Shown piece by piece: positions 53,472 to 64,000 of a DNA stretch of 64,000 bases. The position numbers and the translations under genes were made by a program. Source of the DNA: Setomelanomma holmii (lineage: Eukaryota > Ascomycota > Dothideomycetes > Pleosporales > Phaeosphaeriaceae); the NCBI GenBank assembly GCA_010015745.1, contig ML978156.1:727635-791634 (forward strand), in the 5' to 3' direction. Position 1 is the first letter of the stretch; every line of letters starts with the position of its first letter. Below the pieces are notes generated by a model. That model searched no databases. It was not told the DNA's origin and saw only the letters and a list, made by a program, of their open reading frames with translations.

Positions 53472-56113
53472 ATGAGCCCAACAACGCCATCATCTCCAGT
53501 GTTCTTCGAAGCTACTTCTAGAGCTCCAACAATCGCAATGGGTCATCAGCAAGCTGAGCAGACCACTTTAGGTCAATTACAGACTCTGGAGCAGATCAAA
53601 CTTTTGGACAGTATCGACGAGTTGCGCAGTCAGGGTTTGGGTCATCACGGTATCAGTTTGCCACAATTGATAGTCTGTGGTGATCAGTCAACCGGCAAGA
53701 GCTCATTGCTAGAAGGACTTACCCGACTTCGATTTCCAACCAAAGGCGTGCTATGCACGACTTTCGCCACTGAGGTCGTACTTCGACGTGAGGACAGAGT
53801 CGACATACTATGTACCATCATACCAGGCAAGGGTCGGTCGCACGCAGACCGTCGAGAGCTCAAGGACTTCCAACAGACATTCCCGTCATCTACAAACTTC
53901 GATTTCTCATCTCTTGTTGAGAAGGCAAAGATAGCGATGGCCCATGGAGGGAAAGACGACTCGAACAGCATACACGAGGATGTTCTGCGTGTCAGGTATT
54001 CAGGGCCTGATCTGCCCTCCTTGACCATCGTCGATCTTCCTGGTTTCATCCTGCAGTCATTGGATGGCGGTGATTCCGCCAGCAGAATCCAGGACCTTGT
54101 AACGAGTTACATGTGCAACGAGAAGTCCATTATCCTGGCTGTTGTACAAGCGGGAAGCGAGCCCGAGTGTCAGCAGGTGTTTACCCAACTTATGGCGTAC
54201 GACAAGGAATACTCGCGAACATTGGGCATAATCACTAAGCCTGATACCATAGAAAGAGGCAGCGAAGAAGAGCACAAATTGATTCAGCTCGCCAAGAATG
54301 GAGGTTTTCCATTGCGCCATCGATGGCACTCCGTGCGAAATCGCGGCTCCCTTGCGAAGGATCAGCCGGACAGTGTAAGAGACGACACTGAACGACAATT
54401 CTTCGCTACTGGCGCGTGGGCGACTGTCGCAAGACAAGACGTCGGAATCGAGTCGCTTAGAACTAAGCTTTCGCGCGTTCTCCTCGAACACGTTGGCAAG
54501 GAAGTACCTTCAATCATCGCAGCTGTGCAATGCGCCATCGAAGCTACGACTGCAGATCTGAAGGCACTGGGTGAAGTGCGAGAGACGAGCAAGGATCAAC
54601 GAGCCTACCTTACCTGTCACGCACAAGAATTCCATTCGCTTACACACGACGCCTTGAGGGGAATATACACCAACCCACTGTTCGCACTTTCCTCGCCCGA
54701 TGAGCAGTCATCCGCGCGTCTACGTACTGCAGTGCAGAACCTTAACATTGCGTTCGCACATGTCATGTATTGTAAAGGTCACACCTGGAACATCAGTGCC
54801 GTACATTCGAATGAACGCTATGGGACGTCCATGGAAGGCTCGCATCCTGCTGCCCAAACCTATGATGCCTGTTTCGAGGAGCCGGAACGCATTGATCGAG
54901 CGGTCTTTCTTGAAGGTCATATTGGGGGATACGTCCGGCAGAGCCGTCAGTCGGGCTTGCCTTCGCTCGTCAACCCTCTGGTCATAGGAGAAGTCTTTCG
55001 CCAGCAGTCGCGGAACTGGGGAATGATAGCCAAGCACCATCTTCGGCAGGTCTTCCAGGCAATCAAAGACTATGTGAAAGAGGCTCTTGAATCTCTCATG
55101 GATGAGCGGACTCGCAACTTACTGATGTTCAAACAAATACAGCCTGACTTGGAAAAGCGCTGGAACACGGTGGAAGAGAAGTTGAAAGAGCTCCTCATAC
55201 CATACACAGAGCAAGACCCCATCACTTACGACCCCGGTTTCTTGAGGAATTTGGAAGGAATGCGAGCACTTCGACATAGGCAGAAGTTCGGCGCAAATCC
55301 CTCAACTTCACGGCAACAGTCCCCCTTCGCGCAAAGTGGCCCCAGCAAAGCATCATCGGAGTCCGACCAGCGTCTCTTGACGGAGTCCATGGATGATTTT
55401 ACGACTTCGGAAATACTTGACCTTGTACTGACATATTACTCGGTAAGTGGTGCCCACAAATGTACTCGCACTTCGATGATGGTGCGCTAAGACTTGCTCA
55501 GAGTGCCATTTCTGTCTTTATAAGCAATGTCGCAGTCCTGGCTGTTGAGAATTGCTTGCTCAAAAATCTCAGTGGGATATTCTGCCCAACGCTTACGGCT
55601 AATATGGATGACGAACAGCTCTGCGACATTGCTGCTGAGTCCGAAGAAAGTCGAAGACAGCGTCTAAACTTAAGGGAGAAGTTGCAGATTCTCGAGGCTG
55701 GAAAGCAGGTCTTGTACGAGCAAGTTGGTGAGCGGGCTCGATACACTGTGCTCAGAATTTCCACTGACCTCGCCTCAGCAAAAACACCTGTAACATCGTC
55801 GAAGAAGGCATCACAATACCCACTAGAGCGATCGAAAGAAAATCGACCTCGTACACCAACACACCAAGCAAGTCCGCCTGCTTTCAACCGACCAGGGAGA
55901 CAGGACACCATGGCAGATTTGGCTTCGAAGCTCAATAAGTTGGCCGTGACTCCACCACCTTCAGGCTCGAACGCCCATGATTCTTCTCGTCGTCGTGTCG
56001 ATTCGGCGATGACGACGCCGTCAAAGGCCGAGATGCGAAGCCACCGCAGGCAAGCCTCGCTGTACGACCAAATCCGAAATGCCGGACCGGAATATGATTC
56101 GGACGAGGTTTAA
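53472..56113 (+). CDS. Dynamin-superfamily GTPase, fungal Mx-like
   Basis: Exons 53472-55442 and 55502-56113 (59-nt intron) encode 860 aa. GTPase motifs: G1 GDQSTGKSS (about 71), G2 Thr in LCTTFATEV, G3 TIVDLPGF (about 188) and G4 ITKPD (about 255). A middle/stalk region (RQVFQAIKDYVKEALESLMD) follows. The GTPase effector domain is split by the intron, continuing SAISVFISNVAVLAVENCLL and MDDEQLCDIAAESEESRRQR. There is no PH domain or proline-rich tail, so it is closer to the Mx-like/Vps1-unrelated dynamin group that is expanded in Pezizomycotina. The C-terminal 130 residues are Ser/Pro/Arg-rich. Upstream in-frame ATGs exist at 53331, and another lies downstream at 53538. I chose 53472 for its A at -3 and the Ser/Pro leader, with moderate certainty. 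Confidence 0.88.
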
Positions 56114-59100
56114 TCTGTGGTTTTGTGCGCACTTCCTGATTTCGATGGCTTGTACGATAGTTCCGTGTCGCGCGTTTTGCTCCCCTCCGGCGTTTTGATC
56201 AACTACATTCACTCTCTCATTTTTTCCAGACCTTATCGTTCTCCAACATTTCCCTATCCAACTTCCTAGCTCTTTCCCGCGGAGACTATCCAACGTCTCG
56301 CTTCACCTGTCTTTTGGCGGGCAATTGGCCATTTCCCCGCCTCCAGAAGTGCCCTTGAGCAGTCTCATGTTCGCGGCCTCATCTCGGTGTAACCCGCGTG
56401 TACCATAGTTCGTACCAACGACGGTCTGCGCCCGCGCGATACGTACATCTCGCTGCTTTCGACTAAGAAATTCTCCGATAACTGCTGATAAGCTCGAGTG
56501 GTAATTCGAACTAAGTAGCAAGTATGATGAAACCACGGCTCAGCAAAAGATTCGAAATCTGCAAATTTCACATGCGCAGATCTCGCACACCGACTCCCCA
56601 ACCGCTTAGGCGTATAAGCGAGTCTGTAACTCAATCAGACGCAGGAACCCAGGAGGATGCGCAGTGCAGCAGAAAGCAAAGTTCCCCGGCTCTGCAGTCA
56701 TGTGCGAACTTGGCGTAAGCCACAGCCGCTATTTGGGATTCAGGGGTCACATGTTTCTTGCTTTTTGTTCGTTTAGCATGCAGGATGCACGCAGCTGTAA
56801 GGATGATATATGCACTTGTTTTGTGTAATGTTCCTGGTGTGATCTGACGATCGTGCGTGGTGTTGAGGGGTTGAACGGAACGCTTGCGTGTTGCCGACGG
56901 CGTCTTCCGATGCGTGCACCAGGTCGTGTACAGCTCGTATCTGTATGGAGCAGTTCGGACTTGTAAGTGTGAGTGTCTTACTGGTGGGACTTGGAACCGA
57001 CTTGCGACGTATCATCGCTAGCAATTGACTTTTGCTCTTTGGCGGGTAGTGTAGCCGCGCCTGTTCCCATTTGACGTTGACGTTCTAACGGAACATGCTC
57101 AACTCGACTGCAAAGACTTGATGTCGCACGAGCAGGTTAAAGACACTTTGGCCTTACCTGCATTTGGCAGGCAAAAAGCAATTCATGCGTACTTCCGCAG
57201 TAGCTGGCGCCACACTGCTCACGATACGAGAGCTCCTCCGCAGTTGCATGCTCTCCGCAACCAACAATGACAGCCACAATTCCAAGATAGCATCACAATC
57301 TTCCTTCTGGATCGCCATGTCGGCGTGCGATACCGGAGATCTGCGGAGAAACACGCAGCGATCTGAGACCAGGCCTTCATAAAGTTTCGGGCCTGAACGC
57401 CTCAGACCCAGGAACAGATCCCCGAGACGTCGAGATGGGAAAGTGGGAGGGATCACGGAAAGCGATACTGGTGGTGTGTTACCCCACGATTTGTAAAGAG
57501 AACTGGGGTTGTTGGTCAAGATCTGTCTTAAGCGAGGCCTCCATTACAGGCTCGGCGAAAGCTCCGAAATAAAGCCATTGGTGGAAGATCTGCACCGTCG
57601 CTTCATGGTGCTCGTGTCGAGCACATGCACCGTAGATGCCTAGACTAATCTGAGCATGAAAATGCTTTGCTTACATAGTATGCAGCGCGAGAATTGTTCG
57701 GGGTTGGTTGAGTCTTGGACTTCCAATAAATCACTCGATTCTTTGCTCTCGATGATCTCGATAAAGTATGATGGCGGCTGGCTTGTCCATAATTCCGGTT
57801 CTGGACGTTAATGAAACGCCGCGATCTTGAGAAGAGAATGTAGGTTAGGGTGACATGTTAGTTCAATGTAAAGTGTGTCGTCAGCTTGAACAATGGGCTA
57901 CTACTACCGTTCTGGCCGGAGAGCATCGTTCTAATGTTTGCGAAAAGTATGTTCCTCCTTCTAATGAAATCTTGGCTGGTCATAGGTCGTCGTTTCTAGC
58001 ATGAATCGAGCAGGCAAACGCGTTCCTCATTGATAGTGGTCTGTGACCGCGCACATAGCGTCGTTCGTGCTATCAGGATTTCGCTAATGACTAGTGACCT
58101 GTCTTAGTAGCAGTTACAAGTCCAGGACGCGGGGTGTAACTAGAGCAGCTTCGGGTATCGACGTGTGCGGATGCCACTGTCCATGACGAACAGGATGCAC
58201 GGGTGTGCTACCTCCACGTCATTTTCGGACAAGTCCCCGAATCAAGAGAAACCAGCTCTGAAACTCGGAATGAAGCCGCATCGAGGCTCACGATGCTCTT
58301 GGTTATCGGCGACCTATTTGCAGAGCTAGAACGTTAGCTACTCATTTCGGCACTCTACGATCGTATGTCCGCAGGCCGCAAGACTATTTCCGAGGTCGCG
58401 AGTTCGACCTAGGCACCTCTTGATGTCCGTACGAGGTGGCAGCTGCGGGGTAAACTTTGTTCACGTCGCGGTTCACTATCCTGGTAAAGATATCCGTGCT
58501 CTCGAGATTGGATGTGGATGCCACGCCTTTGGCTGATGTTGGGACGCTCCAAGTCAGCCATGCTGCACAATACCGCGACGCACGACAGTGATACAGAATT
58601 GGCCGCGGACCATACGTTCTGGAGGATTCCTCCTACTGTACACGTTTCCGTCCCATTCCCCGACTCATAGCTATGCTATAGGGGTAATCGAGAGTAGAAC
58701 AGCATATCGTGTGGAGGGGCACATGTGTCCCGGCCGAACGACGTGTGCGTACGATTTGTGGGTCTTGCATACGAAAAGGTAGCTGGTCTGGGCATTTCGT
58801 GAGGGCGATCAGCTCGAGCTTCTTGCTATCTGACATTTGAAGGTACCGGTACATCTGACGATAGCGTCGACGTCAAACTCCAATTCGTGGAACCTCGGAT
58901 CTTGTGAGCGTGGGATGATATTTGCCGACTCCATCGTGATCGCAATACGGTTCACCGATCGTTTGTTGGTGGGGACTGTTGAGGAGGCAAACCGTTGAAT
59001 GCGGGAAGACAGTCAAAGTGAGGTTGAGTTGGAAGCGTCCAGATATACTTGGCATCTCACGTTGGGTATCCTTTCCGGAAAGTATGCTTGCGACCAGCAG

Positions 59101-61384
59101 GCACGACCCACGCGATCGTCCTTGCTGCATTGGTTGAGGCTCAAGAAGAGTGGTTCAGGGTCGGCATTTGTGTGGCAGCGCGTGGCGGAAAAGTGTCGAC
59201 GACAACTACCGCGGTGGAACAAGTGTTTTGCCCTCATGGACCTGGACCAGAAACGCTAGATGCTTACCCCCACGGATGCATCAGCAAATCATCGCTCCTT
59301 AGAAGACATCGCCACAACTCTATCTGTCAAGTCTGGTTTCGGACGGAAGCGAGGACGGTAGACGTGTCTTGCGGCGGTTTTGTCCGCTAGCCAGATCGTA
59401 TAGAGAAGTGCGCAAATCTTCACCGATGTTCAAGGACTCTCGCCAATGATGACCTCTATGTTTGGCTTGTGACTTCAAGATGGCAGCCACTGACTGCAGT
59501 GGTTCGATACAAATGAAATTTTGAGCGTAAAGGCAACGGTGCATCATATGACACCGTGTCGTACAGTCAATTCTGTCTGTGCAACATCGTTTCAAAGGCG
59601 AGCGAATGTCTGCCGCCCGAGAGCGCTGGCATATGCCCTGCAGACACGCCAGTGACCCCTCATTCCCAGACTTCTGCTCTGCACCCAAGAGTATACTTGA
59701 TGCCGGTCTATTTCCGTGCCTCGCTTGTTGAGTGAAATTCTGTAACGGTATCCACTGGTGACACACGGCATCCCGCGGGCAGGAGATTATCCAGGTTCGA
59801 TTTCCGCATTCTCCATCCTGGAGTCTGCTAAGGTCGGCCCACAAGGATCAAGGACACACAGAAGAATTGCGACAACGACCAATCAGGTATCAATGGACTG
59901 TTTCGCGCCAAGGCATGTCACTTACCCCGAGATGCACGTTGACTGTAACTTCCTCATGACCACCACCTGGCAGAAAACCTGGTGACGTCGATAAACCCCG
60001 GTTCCGATGCGCTCCCTGTAATAAGAGCGGATGGCTTGAACTTTCTGCTACCTTGGGCAGCATTTGTGGCTAGTGCCACGGAGATTGCATGCATGTCCAG
60101 GCCTCATTGCATGAAAACAGCCGTATTGAACGGCAGACAGATCGCAAGAAAGACTGGGCGTCATGCATGTCAGAGGCAGCGGCAGGTCGAGGCGTGCAGT
60201 CAAAAGGTCGAACGTGGTAAGAAAGCGGGGGAACGCCTCCTTGGGATCGCCAAATTGTGGGGTAATAGCGTCTTGTGCTGGCGTGCATGTTCGGCTCAGG
60301 TTCGGCTCTCGCTTGCGTGAGGCTGTGTAAAGGAAGAGTGTCGAGCATTGTTACGCTACACATGTTCCGCGATCGATGTGCCTCTGTAAAGTGTGCTGGC
60401 TATTGAGCGACCCTAGCAGTATTGTTACACTCGTACGCAAAGCTCTTCTCTCCTCGTGCATGTGTATATGGGTCCTAGTTTACTATCGCATGGGAGATGG
60501 CGCGCTTCTCCGCCGCGTCTGAAGCAAGGTGGTCTTCTGTCTCTTCAGTCGCGTTCAACGTGAGAGTTGCCACTGCCCACGCCATCGGCGTGGGGAAGTC
60601 TGACGAGATCCACCAAAACTCAGGTACCACAAGCGAGGCGACTCACGCATTTCCTCCACCGTGTCTGAACCCAAGTCCTGGGAGGAAAAAGCAAAAGGAA
60701 ATTCCGCTTTCTCGGGTCCTCACTTTCACCGTAACTGCCGAGTTCTTCGGCACATTGTCCACAATGCAGGTGCATATTCCGTTCTGACATTCTGACCTGC
60801 TGCTTTGGTGTTGGACATCGTCTCCGCACGCCTCGGCTTCCCATGTGTCCCATAGATAGAACTTGACAGCGATAGCAAAAGAGCTCTAGAATAGGTTAGC
60901 CATCGAGAACGAGCGCTAGTCCTGTCCTTGAAATGGGAGGTGCTGAAGAGGTGATGTTAGAAGAGCCTCGTTGCGGAAATTGAGCTATGGCCAAAAAGCG
61001 CCATCACAGCTCAAGAGGCGTGGGGGTTGGAAAACCATAAGCGACTGGCGTCGTCATTCCCGTTTCGTGGTGTAATCATGACCCCGTCCGAAAACTCCCT
61101 GTTGTCGTAGAATCTGGATGTCGGTCCTGCAGCGACCGAGAGTCGATAACTGTAGATGCGCTGATGCTGCATGGTCTTGTGACAGCCATCCTGCTGCAAG
61201 TCGACGCCTGCCACGTCTTGCATCATTGCTGAAGTTTCTGATTTCTCTTACCCTTTGCATTGCTCTACTGCATGTCCTCAGTGATTGCCGGGTTTCGACG
61301 GCGGCAGCGACTGGGACCACGACGAGCATTGGAAAAGCCGGGGTCCCAGAGAATATCAGATGATGTGAAGAGGCGCGCGCTGGG

Positions 61385-61439
61385 CCCCCCCATTCACGCC
61401 GGCTGGCACGCTTCCCCCCACCCCCACACTAACACCCCC
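61385..61439 (-). other. G-rich tract, possible quadruplex
   Basis: On the minus strand there are four G runs: 61435-61439 (5), 61421-61425 (5), 61414-61419 (6) and 61385-61391 (7). Loops are 9, 1 and 22 nt. The last loop is long, so quadruplex formation is uncertain. Confidence 0.4.
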
Positions 61440-62072
61440 AAACGGTCTCCATCAACGCCCTTGCAAGCCCGCCAACCCTTCACATGGTGCGAGCTGTGGC
61501 GATGATCGGCCTATCAACGTCCAGGTCGTGCTTCCAAAGATCGTCACAAGGCATGCCACCCTTGTTGTTCACCTCCGGCCAAGATCCGATACCACAGCCA
61601 CTCGACTCCTGCAAGCTCTGCTGCAACGTGAGCGTAAAAAGCAAACGCCGCTTCAACCAGTAATGCACGCCTCGTCTATTGGCTGCATGGAGACCAGCTC
61701 GGCAAGCTCAGAGAATTGTGCCTGACATCGGTTGCGTTGCAGAGCAGCGCCTCTTGCAGGCGGCGGGAGTCACCGCTCCTTTCGTCGTCACCCAGATGCC
61801 TGCCCGTCCCTCACGGATGCATTTGCGCGCACACTTTGCTTTGCCTTCCAGCCCTAGTACCTCCTGGCAAAGCCGTCAGCTGGACCCCCACACACCTCAA
61901 TAGCGTTGTAGACCGTAGCAGCGCTCTTCTGCGTTTGCAATATTTAAGTACCAGTACACTCCTCCGTTAGGGACCAGATATCCACCATTGACGTATCCGT
62001 TCCGTTCGTCGTTTGGCGTTCCGCTTTATTCTTTGTCAACAGTCTCCGCATCTGTCTGCAAGTCTTCATTAG

Positions 62073-62080
62073 TATAAAAG
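62073..62080 (+). promoter_or_regulatory. TATA box for the aldolase gene
   Basis: TATAAAAG lies 37 bp before the first in-frame ATG (62117) and 124 bp before a second one (62204). The spacing favours initiation of translation at the second. Confidence 0.55.
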
Positions 62081-62116
62081 TCAATTAGACTGCCCCTCAA
62101 AAGTCCTCTTCCTATC

Positions 62117-63202
62117 ATGTCACCACATCACGACGCACCTTCCCCGGCAAACAGCTTTACTCACAGCTCTGGTTTCCATCAAGCAGTGCAATCCATTTAC
62201 ACCATGAACCACTACAACGACTTTGAAACCAGCTCTGTCGAATCTGGCGATGTTGGTCTTCGGCGAGCCTTGGTCCCTGGCATCTACGTTCCAACCGTTG
62301 CATTCTTCGATCCCGCTACCGACAATGTGGATGTAGAAACAATTGCCGTTCATGCCGTTCGCCTAGCCAAGGCTGGCGTTGCTGGTATCACAACCCAAGG
62401 ATCCAATGGCGAAGCTGTCCATCTGTCACACAAAGAACGAAATCTCATCACGAACACCACCCGCAAGGCGCTGGATGACGCTGGATTTGGCTACATACCA
62501 GTGATCGTTGGTTGTGGTGCTCAGTCGACTCGGGAAACCATCGAACTATGCGAAGAGGCAGCCTCCGCTGGCGGAGACTATGCTCTTGTCCTCCCCCCCG
62601 GTTACTACCAAGGCCTCTTCTCCAAGGAAACAATCAAGGACTTCTTCCGCGATGTCGCGACAGCGTCACCTGTTCCGATCCTCATCTACAACTACCCAGG
62701 TGCTGTTTCAGGACTCGACCTCAACTCAGATACCATCATCGAGTTGGCTCAGCAACCCAACATTGTTGGATGCAAGCTTACATGTGGCAACACTGGAAAG
62801 CTCAACCGCATCGCCTCTGCTACCCGTGCCGCCACTGTATCTGATCCTGGATCTGGGTTCATGTGCATGGGCGGATCGGTTGACTTCACTCTCCAAACCA
62901 TGGTTGGTGGTGGCTCAGGCATTATCGGCGGCATGGCCAACATCGCGCCTAAAGCTTGCGTGAAGATCATTGAGCTCTTCGAGGCAGGCAAGATTGCGGA
63001 AGCTCGAAAGTTGCAAGCTGTCGTAGCTCGTGGCGACTGGGCCGCCATCCAAGGTGGCATCATCGGGACCAAGGCCGGTTTGATGGCGCATTTCGGTTAC
63101 GGAGGCTATGGTCGCAAGCCACTACCCCGCCCTTCCAAGGACGATGTTCGCAAGTGGCGTGAGGCTTTCGATGAGGTCGTCAAGGTCGAGAACTCATTGT
63201 GA
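62117..63202 (+). CDS. Dihydrodipicolinate synthase-family aldolase (DapA/HOGA/KDG aldolase-like)
   Basis: Class I pyruvate-type aldolase or lyase of the DHDPS family. A single exon encodes 361 aa from the first ATG, or 332 aa from MNHYNDFETS at 62204. The TIM-barrel begins ALVPGIYVPTVAFFDPATD, then GVAGITTQGSNGEAVHLS (substrate-binding TTQGSNGE in place of GTTGE). The catalytic Tyr is in LIYNYPGAVSG and the Schiff-base Lys in NIVGCKLTCGNTGKL. The end is normal. Fungi do not make lysine by the DapA route, so the likely substrate is a 2-keto-3-deoxy sugar acid or 4-hydroxy-2-oxoglutarate. The subfamily cannot be fixed here. The downstream start better matches both the family length and the TATA spacing, and has a CACC context. 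Confidence 0.9.
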   Translation: MSPHHDAPSPANSFTHSSGFHQAVQSIYTMNHYNDFETSSVESGDVGLRRALVPGIYVPTVAFFDPATDNVDVETIAVHAVRLAKAGVAGITTQGSNGEAVHLSHKERNLITNTTRKALDDAGFGYIPVIVGCGAQSTRETIELCEEAASAGGDYALVLPPGYYQGLFSKETIKDFFRDVATASPVPILIYNYPGAVSGLDLNSDTIIELAQQPNIVGCKLTCGNTGKLNRIASATRAATVSDPGSGFMCMGGSVDFTLQTMVGGGSGIIGGMANIAPKACVKIIELFEAGKIAEARKLQAVVARGDWAAIQGGIIGTKAGLMAHFGYGGYGRKPLPRPSKDDVRKWREAFDEVVKVENSL

Positions 63203-64000
63203 TGAGGATATCTCTACCTCGAGATCGCCCACTTGCTTCGCAATCTACTGTCCGTCGCGGCGCATCTCTATCGGCCTCGATCGTCACCGTGCGATGGCAG
63301 TAAGTCTCGCTTTTCGGCACACCCTTCAGCAGCATAGTGCAGGCGTTTTGCGCTCGCGCATATCTTTAGCGGCATTTGACTGATCTTGGTTGTTTGGAAA
63401 TGATGACAGTCAGTTCCATTCGGGCGTTCTCTTCACGCGCAATATCGAAAAGCAAGCCTGTTGTCAAGTTGTCACATTCCCAATCTCATGACTTTGTTTT
63501 GTGTATTCCTGGTTCTACGCCTTTAAGCGTTGCATAAAAGGGATGGGTGGTAATCTGCTATAGCCTTAGCTTTTCAATCGCAATCTTTCAAGTAAATCTC
63601 AAGGCAATCGATGTTTCAAAATCTCATGTGAAGCCGATCGGCCTACATGCATCAGATCAGGCTTGCTCGATGTCGGTTTGAAGTGATGCGACTGGTGAAT
63701 ACACCTCCGTAGTAAGTGAGTGCTCGCGAACAACCTCCGACCTTCGCACGTTGGGACGAGCCGGCGTCCTGGAATGGGTAGTGTCAGGCTTGATTTGCGA
63801 GCGGCTCTGAGCAGAGCCTCAGAGCTATCACTGAGAAAGTACAGGAGCCTTGTGCGAAAGCAGATACCCATCTGCAACCTGCTCGAAACTAGTGGCGTCC
63901 TGGCGTTGCTGCAAGATCATTGGCTTTCCGAGAGACTAATGCATCTTCCCGCTCCATGGTGTTTGGGCCAGCTGAGCGCTGTCGGTACTGGGATGTGACT
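63203..64000. other. 3' flank of the aldolase gene to window end
   Basis: No supported gene. Short frames on both strands at 63599-63998 lack recognisable features. Confidence 0.55.

Larger units (their letters stand above)
56114..62116. other. Six-kilobase interval without a supported gene
   Basis: No protein family is recognised on either strand. The longest frames (57154-57519 minus, 59320-59844 minus) have no domain, no good splice continuation and Cys/Arg/Ser-rich compositions. I saw no transposase, reverse transcriptase or tRNA. The right end has a C-rich tract (61385-61439) and the aldolase promoter. Confidence 0.5.

Noticed and set aside
57154..57519. A 121-codon minus-strand frame in the gene-free block
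   Set aside because: No domain, no credible splice to a neighbour and biased composition; treated as chance.
58390..58425. A gagttcgacct T-loop-like sequence
   Set aside because: No acceptor stem, D-arm or anticodon arm could be paired.
59320..59844. A 174-codon minus-strand frame rich in Cys and Arg
   Set aside because: No family resemblance, no signal peptide and competing frames on both strands.
1..64000. CRISPR array, prokaryotic defence island or biosynthetic gene cluster
   Set aside because: Spliceosomal introns and fungal families throughout; no repeat-spacer pattern and no PKS, NRPS or terpene synthase.

Overview
The window is nuclear DNA of a filamentous ascomycete (Pezizomycotina, probably Dothideomycetes; the class is inferred from gene content, not from a phylogeny). 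Genes are single transcription units on both strands. They carry short introns (mostly 46-115 nt) with GTAAGT/GTATGT/GTACGT donors and CTAAC-like branch sites. Typical fungal families are present: HapB, Nop12, Rpf2, Mtd1, Mms19, a CGFS glutaredoxin, GH62, a HET-domain relic and a hAT transposon relic with RIP-like stop codons. I see no operon, CRISPR array, rRNA or credible tRNA.

Layout. 0-5.5 kb: SLA1 (3' end cut by the window edge) and a Dal5-type MFS permease. 6.3-7.6 kb: a broken DUF2236/MpaB-type oxygenase gene. 8.4-9.5 kb: HAPB, followed by about 5 kb with no supported gene. 14.5-16.2 kb: a decayed membrane-protein gene. 16.9-33.2 kb: NOP12, a DEP1/SDS3-type gene, a four-helix membrane protein, a possible small Cys-containing gene, ABP1, a very large F-box protein gene and a small DUF6640-like membrane protein. 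33.5-36.6 kb: two more broken genes (SET domain and HET domain). 37.0-44.3 kb: a compact housekeeping block MTD1<->MMS19, RPF2<->GRX4. 44.8-47.6 kb: the hAT relic. 47.9-56.1 kb: a 2EXR/DUF7730-like gene, a secreted GH62 arabinofuranosidase, a Gal80-like oxidoreductase and an Mx-like dynamin GTPase. Then about 6 kb with no supported gene, and a dihydrodipicolinate-synthase-family aldolase at 62.1-63.2 kb.

How the genes relate. SLA1 and ABP1 both encode SH3-domain adaptors of cortical actin/endocytic patches. NOP12 and RPF2 act in 60S ribosome assembly. MMS19 (cytosolic Fe-S targeting) and GRX4 (CGFS Fe-S/iron-sensing glutaredoxin) belong to the same iron-sulfur economy and lie less than 2 kb apart. 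GH62, the Gal80-like protein and the aldolase are carbohydrate-related but show no clear cluster logic.

The most noteworthy signal is selective decay. All five accessory loci (oxygenase, membrane protein, SET, HET, hAT) are broken, while every core gene splices to a full open frame. In the hAT element a single 794-codon frame has no frameshift and seven stops, at least six of them best read as former Trp codons, as expected from RIP. I did not find a convincing wholly new biological system. The best candidates for novelty are the 1,501-aa F-box protein with three separate Cys/His modules and the small two-exon gene near 23.4 kb.
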